Source: Campanula takesimana
Lineage: Eukaryota > Streptophyta > Magnoliopsida > Asterales > Campanulaceae
Direction of reading: 5' to 3'
NCBI GenBank assembly: GCA_026119855.1
Contig: JAOWBW010001479.1
Location: 124,001 to 188,000 of the forward strand
DNA length: 64,000 bases
Position 1 is the stretch's first letter. The number at the start of each line of letters is the position of its first letter. The notes under the pieces are model-generated. The model did not search any database and was not told the DNA's origin. It was given only the letters and a program-made list of their open reading frames with translations. A program made the translations under genes and the position numbers. This document shows, piece after piece, positions 1 to 9,200 of this stretch.

Positions 1-513
1 GATATGTGGAAGTAAGATGAGCGGTTTGGGTATTGTTTTGCCGAAAGATGTGGGGCGGCATTAGGGTTTCGGCTTGGTAGGGGTTTGCCGAGGATGTTTA
101 TGAAGGAGATGAGGGTGAGTTTTTGAAGGTGGTGGCAGAAGTATTTGGTGAAGGTGGGTGATGGTGGAGATACAGTGGGTGATGGTGGGGATAGGGTGGG
201 GCGGCCAGGGTTTGCCGCTAAGGTTTTATATGTGGGTGGCGGAAGATGATGGGATGGGGCGGCTAGTGTTTTGCCGCTAGGGTTTTGGTGGAGAAGTCGT
301 ATATGGATCTTTTTGCTCTGATACCATATTAGGATTTAGGAGGGTTAGACGAAGTCAATCATACATGGTAGAGAAGAAGTAATATGAAAGACTCAATTTT
401 ATTATGAACAATAGGTTACATATTTATAGGGTTACATAGAAAGATCTAGATCTAGTCTAGCTTATTGTACAAGAAACAATCTTCTAATGATATACAATAT
501 CTGGGTTAATATC
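1..513 (-). mobile_element. LTR-retrotransposon fragment (leader, primer site, part of LTR)
   Basis: Positions 315-326 read, on the minus strand, TGGTATCAGAGC, the complement of the plant initiator tRNA-Met 3' end used as a retrotransposon primer site. The LTR would lie to the right (about 327-513) and the internal leader to the left (1-314). The leader is GC-richer, with repeated GCCGCCCC/CGGCAAA words. A related junction occurs at 36745-37063 with the same order, which supports a repeat family. No gag could be read; the rest of the element lies outside the window. The lineage is unassigned (copia is likely). Confidence 0.5.
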
Positions 514-720
514 TACTACCTCTGTCCATAAATGAGTGTCCAAATTTCATTTTAAGGGACACTGAAAATCTCAACTTTGTTGTACAATTTGGTAGCAAAT
601 ATTCATATATAATCTTGTAATCTCCTTTCCAAACATTTAGTTTTGCACGTATAAAGAAACCGGTGAAATTTTTTTCGAAAAAAAACATTTAGGGAGAAAG
701 TTATGCTAAAAAAGACATTC
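514..720. mobile_element. Stowaway-type MITE (family A), left part, split by the gypsy element
   Basis: It starts TA-CTACCTCTGTCC and follows the copy at 18221-18482 almost base for base until 720, where the gypsy LTR begins. The missing right end resumes at 12949. TA target duplications are at 514-515 and 13002-13003. Confidence 0.85.
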
Positions 721-1433
721 TGATCATGCAAATATTGCAATCAGTTGAGCCGGATCCACGGAGTGATATCTGGATGCCTGTTAGCCTGAAATAGATGAAC
801 AAACGTTAACTCAGCCGGGGCTTCACCGGCGAAGGCCCTCCGGCGTGAGAATGAGTTAGTCTGCTTAGGATTGAAATCTAGGGAGAAAGAGTGAGAGTAG
901 AGAGCTTAACCCTTCTTTAGCTGAATGAGGGTGCTATATATACCACAGAATCCATGCCTCGTCACCTAGGTTCCTTCCTTGATCGCAGGGATTTGTGCTT
1001 ATCCACATCTATGACTCATCATGTTTGTATTAGGGCAACGCTTCTAGAAGTCATCAGTGGGCCTAATCGGCGAATTGGGCCTGGCCTCATATTCTTCCAA
1101 TCATGGCGTCGTCAGGTACAAGTCCGAGCTCGTATGACCGAGCAAACATACCGCCAGGACCGACCTAGAGTCAGGTATATCCGAGGGAACTGCAGAAGGG
1201 CCCTTTTAGAGTAATCTTGGTTATCGAGGTCAGCTCGGTCAACGAGCTGAGAACCGATAGAAACGGTATGGTCTTCGGAATGCTTGTTCGGTTCCTCTTA
1301 GCTACGACTTCCCAGATCGGTTGAAACGAGCTAATTGTATCCAGGTTCGACCTGGGTTCGTTCAGTGTGTGCTGGTCGGGGCGTGTTAGGCCGGACTTCT
1401 TGCCCGTTTCCTCAAGTCGGGTCGTTCCTTTCA
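721..1433 (-). repeat. 3' LTR of the Tat/Retand-like element
   Basis: 713 bp, identical to 12231-12943 except A at 1242 versus C at 12752. A weak G-rich polypurine stretch (minus strand of 1434-1448) sits just inside it. An 86-codon open frame in both LTRs is not considered coding. Confidence 0.95.
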
Positions 1434-1770
1434 GTGGCCCCCATGATTCCCAGTTGAGAGTAACGAAAGTGGGAATTATAGATCCAGGAAGGCGATCCAT
1501 GTGGTTTGCTCGTTAAAGCTTGTAGAAGGAGTAGCTGAAGGGACAGGTGGCATCAGGAACGATTGGGGGGTACAGCTGTAACGCATCATGGACGTGGTGG
1601 TGTGATGGGACGGTTCCAGTCTTCTATGTCAGGCGCCGTCGTCATCCTACCTAGCCTAGGGGTGCAGGCATACGTCTAGGGAAGGTACAGGGCATTAAAT
1701 ACGGCCCGTTTGAGTTGATGGGTACCGGATCGGTTCGGGTCGACCCGTGAACTTTTTGTAAAGATGGGGG

Positions 1771-1779
1771 TTATAAAAA
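1771..1779 (+). promoter_or_regulatory. TATA box of the antisense gene
   Basis: TTATAAAAA, followed about 30 bp downstream by a pyrimidine-rich CTCCCTCTCTCC tract, a plausible plant start region near 1800. No ATG occurs between about 1800 and the ATG at 2142, as expected of a genuine leader. It lies inside the retrotransposon but outside the LTR and faces opposite to the LTR promoter. Confidence 0.6.
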
Positions 1780-1970
1780 CCCTCATTTCTCCCTCTCTCC
1801 TATTTCTCGCCTCCAGTAACTTCCAGAAAATCCCTCAAGCTCCGACGACGCCGACGACGACCTTGTGATTCTTTCTGGCCGCCTTGATTAAAACTTCTAG
1901 TGCAGGTATACTCTTGCCCTCAACTTTTGTAATATTGGTATATTCTTTCCTTTTCGTGCTTTTTGGTTGG

Positions 1971-2116
1971 AAGTTTTGAATTTTCCGGCAAGAACTTGAG
2001 TTTTCCGGTGAAAGTTTTAAATTTTCCGGCGAGAACTTGAATTTTCCGGCGAGACCTTTAAATTTCCCGGCGATAGCTTTAAATTTTCCGGTGAAAGCTT
2101 TAAATTTTCCGGCGGT
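1971..2116 (+). repeat. Minisatellite, 7 copies of ~22 bp, in the antisense leader
   Basis: Seven tandem variants of a unit with the core AAATTTTCCGGCG(A/T), differing mainly in the A/G-rich linker (GAACTTG, AAAGTTT, GACCTTT, ATAGCTT). It is in the predicted 5' leader, just before the ATG at 2142. The opposite strand is open through it and would encode repeated GKFK words, but there is no other sign of a gene there. Confidence 0.8.
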
Positions 2117-2141
2117 AGTGGTTATACATTGAGCGCTCATC

Positions 2142-5100
2142 ATGACTTCTCCAGAGATGATGCCGGAGTTCATGAAAGTGGTTGGAAGTTCCTCGTTTTG
2201 CTTTCATGATCGTACGGACTTGATATACCGCAGTATCGTCGGTGGTTGGAGGAAGTTAGATTTGGAAGAGATCAGAGAGATCTTGAACGCATATGGGCTC
2301 GATGGCAGTTTGAGGTGGCCCTATGTTGGCAGTGAAGATTGGATGCGCCCCGAGCATCCCAGTGTCATTCTCTTCGAGTATTATAACGAGCTGATCAACC
2401 ACATAATCAACTATTACGTTGTCGGGAAGAAACCCCCACTCACTTGCATAGAGTCCGGGTCTCGAATAGGCGAGGGGTCTGACCGTCCACCGAGCTCAAC
2501 CTTGGTTTCTAACTTGGGGTCTGGCCCCCATGTTCTTCTTGCAGATATGGCTTGCAGTGATGAGGCTTCCGATTCTCAGAACGATCATCTATCTGGAGAT
2601 GAGTTGGGGCTTGAAGTTGAACGAGGAATAAATGATCCTGGGTCTGAAGAGGACATTGTATATGACGTAGAACCTGTATCAGTTCGGTATACCGAGGACG
2701 CGACATCTTCCAGACCGGCTCTTCTCCTAGAAGACACTTTGGATTCTCGAGAGAGCGAGGGGACTGAACTCGTTGGAGAGGACGACGACGCTTATAATTT
2801 CCAGTATATAGAGAGGGAACTGCTTCGCGTCGCTCATCCCACTAGTGCCCGGGCACTAGGTTTTGAGAGCTCGTTAGAGGGCCAAGGCTTGGTTCTTCTA
2901 CCCCCCACTGATGTACAAGCACAACTTGTAGATAATATGTATGATAAGTATAATATAAGTAGGGATGACTATCGTATTTCATACGTTCCTCAGGGCAGTG
3001 TCCCAATGGTCGACCTTATGCAAAATAAAGAGAAGGTGGCTTTCTTCGTCGGCCAATTCGAACTCGGCCTCCGTCTTCCCCTGGATCCTTTTATTAATGA
3101 TTTCTTGACGGACACTTGTTCTGTCCCTCTTCAATTGGTGGCCAATACGGTGAGGACGGTGAATAGTTTTTTGGTCGTTTGCCGTCACCTTGGTTATGAG
3201 CCCAGTGTTTATGTATTTAAGAAATTTTTTAGGATCTCCCGAACTAAGAACCGGTTTGGTAAGCCACCGTACCATACTCTCAGCGTAGGTGCTAATCCCA
3301 ACGCCCCTCACCTTCTTCGTTCTTTCCCTAGCAAAATAAATACTTTCGCCAATCATATAGTGCTTATTGAGAGCAGGAGAGGATGGGAATTTCTATGCTC
3401 CCGAGGCGAACTTTCTCGTTTATCAGGGCTATGGGAGCCTGATTGGTCGGCTAGTTTAGAGAAAGCATTGAAGAAGCTCGTAGCCCCAAAAAGGGATCGA
3501 GAATGGGTGATAAACTGGGACAAGTTAGAGAAAAGCCCCCGGTATTTTGCTCGCGCCGGCCTCCATGGCTTTACTTCAGAGGGGGTTGAGCCCTTGGTGA
3601 CCATTGTCCCTGGTCGATGTTATCCGGATTGGGTGGTTCATGAGGAGTGCTCATTTGAAACAGATTGCTTTGCTTGCTTGAGCTCGATCGAACATTGTCG
3701 CTCCTTTGAGCATTTTGGGGGTGATTACCTGTTTTGTGTGTTTTTTTTTTTTTTTTTGTTGTTTCCTTATTATGCTCGTGTTCTTAACGTCGCTTGTTCT
3801 TGTTGCAGCGATGAGTTCACACGGAGAGCAGTATCTGGCTGCGGCCGCGAGCAAGAAGAAGGTTCCTTCTTTCCGTCAGTTGAAGAGTCTGAATAAGTCG
3901 ACCTCTTACTCGGTTGCCAAAGCACAGACGGGAGCTCGGCAGTCTGAACTTTCGAAAAAAGCTCCCTCATCCGTCCCTCTAATTTCTACCGATGGTGAGA
4001 AAGAGAGGAATGCTGGGGGTCCCAAAGCTTCCACCGAGAAGAGACCCGGTGCTTCCAACACCATACCCTCCCCTTCAACCGAAAAAGAGGTCGCAGCTCG
4101 GCACACTACTGATGTTACCAAGAAGAGGGGGCGTACAGAGGAAGGTACTGACCATGTTCCTCTTTCCAAGAGGTCGGCCCCCCGAGCTCAAATTACCCGA
4201 GCGGACTTGGAAGGTGTGAAGAGTGTTGAGGAGGTTGACGAGCTATCTGATCGGCTCGGTAACGTTACTTTGTTCAGAGGTTTGAACCTTTATGCCCGCA
4301 AAGGGTATAAAGTCAGGTTTGGTCGCGCCGTGCTTCGCCGAGCAGCCGATTTTGATCATCTTGAGGATCTTGCGAAGGAGAAGTCGTCTTCTTCTCTGTG
4401 CGGCGGTCGCCTTGGCTTTCTTATTAGTGAGGTACGGATTTTTGGATTGATTTATTACGCTCTACTTGTATCAGATTTGTCTTAGGAAATTATTACTTTT
4501 CAGATGGCCACGCTTGGTCTCCACCTTACTCGGAGCGGCGAGGAACTTGAATCCCGAGCCAGGGAGAAGGCAGAGGCGTTAGTGGCCAAAGAAAAAGAGC
4601 TTGCTTCTCATGTTGATGAGGTCGTTTCGTTGAAAACGAGGGTGGCCGAGCTAGAGAGGATCCTGTCCGTGAAGGATAAAGAAGTAGAGACGGCTCAGGC
4701 GGAGGTGGTGTCAGGTCGTTCTCGTATCAACGACCTTGAAGATCAGGTCAAGATGGCGGCGGGGCGCAATATGGAGGTCCTTGTGCGCCTTCGTTTGTCC
4801 GAAGAGGAAAACGAGCGGCTCAAAGCTGAAGCCGAGGTGAACCAACGCACTTCTCTAGACGAGCAAGCCGTTATTGATCGGTATGAGCAGACCGAGGCTT
4901 TTGCTACGAAAGTGCTAGAAAAAGCCATGCCTTATTTTGAGACGGGTCACAGGCACGGTATTAGGGATGCTTACGGTCATGGCTATCTCCCCAAGGATCC
5001 TGAAATCATCGCCGATCTCATCGAGCTTCCCCAGTTTAATCCAGAGGCTCGGGCTGCCCATGCTATGATTCCTTTCAACGAAGAAGAATTGGGTCAGCTC

Positions 5101-5292
5101 GATTGTGAAGATGAGGAAGATAAGTTGGAGGTCTGGGTTAGGCCTGATCTTTTGGATGTCAATGTGGACACGGTCTTGGCTCGCCGTGCCTTAGAGCGGG
5201 AACGTGCTGAGGCCGATAAGGTGCCAGAAGCCGGAGCCGAGGGGTCTGTGGCCGAGGGCGAGGTAGCCCAGGGTGAATCTCCACCCTTGTAA
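2142..5292 (+). CDS. Antisense accessory protein of the Retand-like element (three-exon model)
   Basis: Model: exons 2142-3720, 3809-4431 and 4504-5292, giving about 996 codons. Each exon is open throughout and both joins keep frame. The ATG at 2142 is the first after the TATA box and has an in-frame TGA four codons upstream. Residues ~296-385 (RLPLDPFINDFL, VCRHLGYEPSV, FFRI) resemble the plant family annotated as putative gypsy-type transposon protein (Pfam Transposase_28), typical of antisense extra ORFs in Tat elements. The middle (exon 2) is Ser/Lys-rich, with a basic KKRGR stretch that could be a nuclear signal. Exon 3 starts with a long heptad-like coiled coil (~735-860), then an acidic tail. 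The role is unknown; nuclear, oligomeric action is my inference. If unspliced, exon 1 would read on to a stop at 3896 (584 codons). The intron 1 donor is uncertain (3697, 3721 and 3736 all keep frame). Confidence 0.75.
3721..3808 (+). other. Predicted intron 1 of the antisense gene
   Basis: It contains a T17 run and ends in a strong plant acceptor (TTCTTGTTGCAG). Splicing joins the first exon in frame to the open frame that continues at 3809. The donor is weak (GGG/GTGATT); other in-frame GT donors are at 3697 and 3736. Confidence 0.55.
4432..4503 (+). other. Predicted intron 2 of the antisense gene
   Basis: 72 bp, donor GAG/GTACGG, T-rich 3' part, acceptor TTACTTTTCAG before an ATG codon. 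Phase 0, joining the two open frames exactly; unspliced, the second frame stops at 4485 inside the intron. AT-rich relative to its exons, as plant introns are. Confidence 0.65.
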
Positions 5293-5350
5293 TAATTTTT
5301 GTTAATTTTCTTTTTGTATGCCACCCGAGGTCGGCTTTTGACCTCGTTAT

Positions 5351-5358
5351 TAATATAA
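5351..5358 (+). terminator. Poly(A)-signal-like sequence of the antisense gene
   Basis: TAATATAAA-type signal about 60 bp after the stop codon at 5292, followed by a T-rich stretch. It falls just before the hairpin tandem array. Assigned from position and motif only. Confidence 0.4.
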
Positions 5359-5416
5359 ACCTTTGTTATTGTTCTTTCTTGTGGAATATCGTGTACCTTT
5401 TTCGCTTTAGGCTGCT

Positions 5417-6134
5417 TGTTTGTTCAAGACAAGACTTAGCTCGTTCAGGACGAGTTCAAGGTTTGCTTGTTCAAGACAAGGCTTAGCTCGTTCAGGACGA
5501 GTTCAGATTTGCTTGTTCAAGACAAGGCTTAGCTCGTTCAGGACGTGTTCAGGTTTGCTTGTTCAAGACAAGGCTTAGCTCGTTCAGGACGAGTTCGAGG
5601 ATTGCTTGTTCAAGACAAGGCTTAGCTCGTTCAGGACGAGTTCGAGGATTGCTTGTTCAAGACAAGGCTTAGCTCGTTCAGGACGAGTTCAGGTTTGCTT
5701 GTTCAAGACAAGGCTTAGCTCGTTCAGGACGAGTTCAGGTTTGCTTGTTCAAGACAAGGCTTAGCTCGTTCAGGACGAGTTCGAGGATTGCTTGTTCAAG
5801 ACAAGGCTTAGCTCGTTTAGGACGAGTTCAGGTTTGCTTGTTCAAGACAAGGCTTAGCTCGTTCAGGACGAGTTCGAGGATTGCTTGTTCAAGACAAGGC
5901 TTAGCTCGTTTAGGACGAGTTCAGGTTTGCTTGTTCAAGACAAGGCTTAGCTCGTTCAGGACGAGTTCAAGTTTGCTTGTTCAAGACAAGGCTTAGCTCG
6001 TTCAAGACGAGTTCAAGGTTTGCTTGTTCAAGACAAGGCTTAGCTCGTTCAGGACGAATTCAGGTTTGCTTGTTCAAGACAAGGCTTAGCTCGTTCAGGA
6101 CGAGTTCGAGGATTGCTTGTTCAAGACAAGGCTT
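5417..6134. repeat. Hairpin tandem repeat, ~16 copies of 46-48 bp
   Basis: Each unit holds two related small palindromes: CTTGTTCAAGACAAG, then CTCGTTCAGGACGAG, joined by GCTTAG and a variable TTCAGGTTTG or TTCGAGGATTG linker. The two halves share the frame CTyGTTCArGACrAG, so the unit is itself an old ~23-bp duplication. Most copies differ only in the linker; the last is truncated near 6134. Frames open through it only because the unit lacks stops. Retand of Silene is known for amplified tandem repeats in its 3' region, so the position fits. Confidence 0.93.
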
Positions 6135-6254
6135 AAACGATTCATACATTGAGATAAACGAGTTCCGGCGTGATTTTCATACATAAACAAGCTGATACAT
6201 GAATCAAGTGCCCGAAAAGGGCTATCCTTGGAAATCATACAAAATGAGGACATA

Positions 6255-9200
6255 TTAATGGTAATATCGCCTTAAGCTATTGGAATGCCAGGGGTTTTTT
6301 AGGTCTTTCCCTTCCGGGGTTCTCAGCATATAAGTCCCGTCGCGGACGATACGGGTTACGACGAAGGGACCTTCCCAGTTTGGCGAGAGCTTGTTTTGCT
6401 GAGTTTTTCGGCTCGTGTCCTCGATCTTTCTTAGCACCCAGTCCTCTACTTGGAAAAGTCGCTTTCTCACCCTTCTATCATGGTACCTTTTCGTTTTTTG
6501 TTTGTAATTCACGGATCTCAAGTGAGCTTCTAGCCTTTTTTCATCGATCAAGTCCAGATCGATCCTTCTTCTTTCTTCATTTTTAGTTTCATCAAAGAAC
6601 GCGACCCGAGCTGAGGGTATTGCTAACTCGGCTGGAGCCATGGCTTCTGAGCCGTAAGTCAACGCGAATGGGGATTCACCTGTGGGGCCTCTGGCGGTTG
6701 TCCGAACGGCCCATAGAGCTAGAGGGAGCTCATCGACCCATCTTCCTGCTCTCCCTGTGAGATTTCTGTGCAACGCGTGCATAACAAGTTTATTAGCTGC
6801 CTCAGCCTGGCCGTTACCTTGAGGATGGGAGATCGACGACTTGGTGTGTTTAACCCCTAGCCGGGCACACTCAGCAGTGAAAGCATCTGAGAATTGGAGT
6901 CCTCGATCTGAAACAATATGTTTGGGTACCCCGAATCGGCACCAAATCTGATCATGGACAAAATTCATTACATTTTCCTCGGTTATTTCAGCTAGCGGCT
7001 TGGCCTCTATCCACTTTGTAAAGTAATCAACAGCTACTACTGCGAATTTGAGCCTCCCACGGGCCAGTGGGAAAGGTCCGACCAAATCTATTCCCCACAT
7101 GTGAAATGGCCAGCATGCCACGACTGGTGTTTGTTCAGTGGCAGGCAGCCTGGGAAGGTCGGCATATCTTTGGCATTTGTCACACCTTTTGACATATTCT
7201 ACTGCCTCCCTTCTCAAATTGGGCCAGTAATAGCCCAAGGTGATGACTTTTTCTGCCAAGGTTCTGGCTCCGGGGTGGCCGCCACAAATTCCCTCGTGTA
7301 CCTCTTCTAGCAAACTTTGGGTTTGTGCTGGAGGTACGCACCTCAAAAGGGGCTTGACGAACGACCTCCTGTACAGGTTCCCTTCTAGAATTATGAAGCG
7401 TGGGGCTTTCTTTTTGATCGTCTTTGCTTTCTCGGCGTCCAACGGCAATTCCTCCTTCTCGATATAATTTTTCATGTCATCGATCCAATTGGAAAGATCC
7501 GTATCGGAGAAAGCCTCGTTTAGTTCCATGATCTGAACTCTTTCAATTGCGGGCCGTTCCAAAACCTCGACCCATTTTAACTGATCAGCTTCCCCCATTT
7601 CCATAGTAGCCAATTTTGACAGCATATCGGCTCGTGCGTTATCCTTCCTACCGATCTGCTCAATCTGCCAAGATTCGAATCCTTCCACCAGCTTTGCAAC
7701 GAGATCTCTATATCGAGACAATACAGGGTTGACGGTCTCGTATTCCCCTTTCAACTGATTAACAACGAGTTGAGAATCGGTGTGAGCCTTCAGATTCTTT
7801 ACTCCCATCGATTTGGCCAAGTCAATTCCGGCTATGAGAGCTTCATATTCAGCTTGGTTATTAGAGGCTGGAAACTTGAATCGCAAGGCCTTTTCAACAG
7901 TGAGGCCGTTTCCTGGTTCAATCAACAATACCCCAGCCCCGCAATGGCTTTTTGACGCCGATCCGTCCGTGAACATTTGCCAGCCCTTGAGATCCTCGAT
8001 CCCGTGGTCGTTGGTGGACGAAGCTTCTTGCTCGGTGCTAAACGTAGTTTCAACCATAAAATCTGCCAATGGTTGTGCCTGGAGCGTTTTTCTCGGTTGA
8101 TAGGAGATATCGAACTCGGTGAGTTCAATCGACCAATTCAAGAGCCTTCCCGAGCTGTCTGGTTTGTGCAGAATTTTCCTAAGGGGTGCGTTAGTGTACA
8201 CCACTATAGGATGGGCTGAGAAATAAGCCCTCAATTTGCGAGCGGCCACTACCAGGGCATACGCCAGCTTTTCGGCGTTGAAGTACCGTGACTCTACATC
8301 GTTGAGAGCCTTACTTGTATAGAAAACCGGCTTGATTCTATTGTCATTCCTGGTTAGCACAGCGGCAACCGCCCTATCTGTGGCAGCGAGATACACGTAT
8401 AAGGTTTCTCCCGGAGAAGGGCTGCTGAGCAAGGGGGGACGGCTCAGATATTCTTTCAATTGCTTGAAAGCTGAGGAACACTCCTCAGTCCACTGAAACT
8501 CTTTTCCTCCTCGCAAAACCTTGAAAAACGGTAATGATTTTTCCGCCGACTTGGCTATGAAACGACCCAATGCTGCCACCCGTCCGTTTAGCCTCTGAAC
8601 TTCCTTGATTGAGACCGGCTCTTTCATAGTGAGTAACGCAGTTATCTTTTCGGGGTTTGCTTCAATGCCCCTTTGAGATACCATGAAACCGAGGAATTTT
8701 CCTGCTGTGACACCAAAAACGCACTTGCTCGGATTGAGCTTCATCTCGTTGGCTCTCAAATTGCCAAAAGTTTCCCGTAGGTCTGTGCAGTGGTCTCCAT
8801 CCCTTGTCTTGATGACCATGTCATCTATGTACGCCTCCATGTTCCGCCCGAGCTGGTTTTTGAAGACTTGATTCACCATTCTCTGGTAGGTGGCCCCTGC
8901 GTTTTTGAGGCCGAACGGCATCTTCTTGAAGCAGTAGGTCCCCTCGCTTGTTTGGAAAGCAGTGTTTTCGATGTCCTGCTCGGCCATCTTAATCTGATGA
9001 TAGCCCGAGTAAGCGTCCAAGAAACTGAGTGTTTTGTGACCGGCTATAGAATCGACGAGTTTATCTATTCTGGGGAGCGGGAAGCAATCTTTAGGGCAAG
9101 CTTTATTGAGGTCGGTAAAATCAACGCACATTCTCCACTTGCCGTTGGCTTTCTTGACCATCACAACGTTAGCTAGCCAAGATGGGTAGTAAGCCTCCTT

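Noticed and set aside
315..326. GCTCTGATACCA as part of a tRNA gene (also 36922, 47698)
   Set aside because: Only the 12-base primer-site complement is present; no cloverleaf around it.
954..1214. 86-codon open frame present in both gypsy LTRs (also 12464-12724)
   Set aside because: Identical only because the LTRs are identical; wrong strand for the element and no protein features.
1835..2173. Minus-strand 112-codon frame with GKFK repeats
   Set aside because: Produced by the minisatellite; overlaps the leader and start of a better-supported gene.
5417..6134. CRISPR-like look of a regular repeat array
   Set aside because: Units are contiguous tandem copies with no unique spacers, in plant DNA inside a retrotransposon.
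5745..6186. Open frames with repeated LFKTRLSSFRTSSR words
   Set aside because: They are the ~46-bp tandem repeat read in one frame; no start context or conserved termini.
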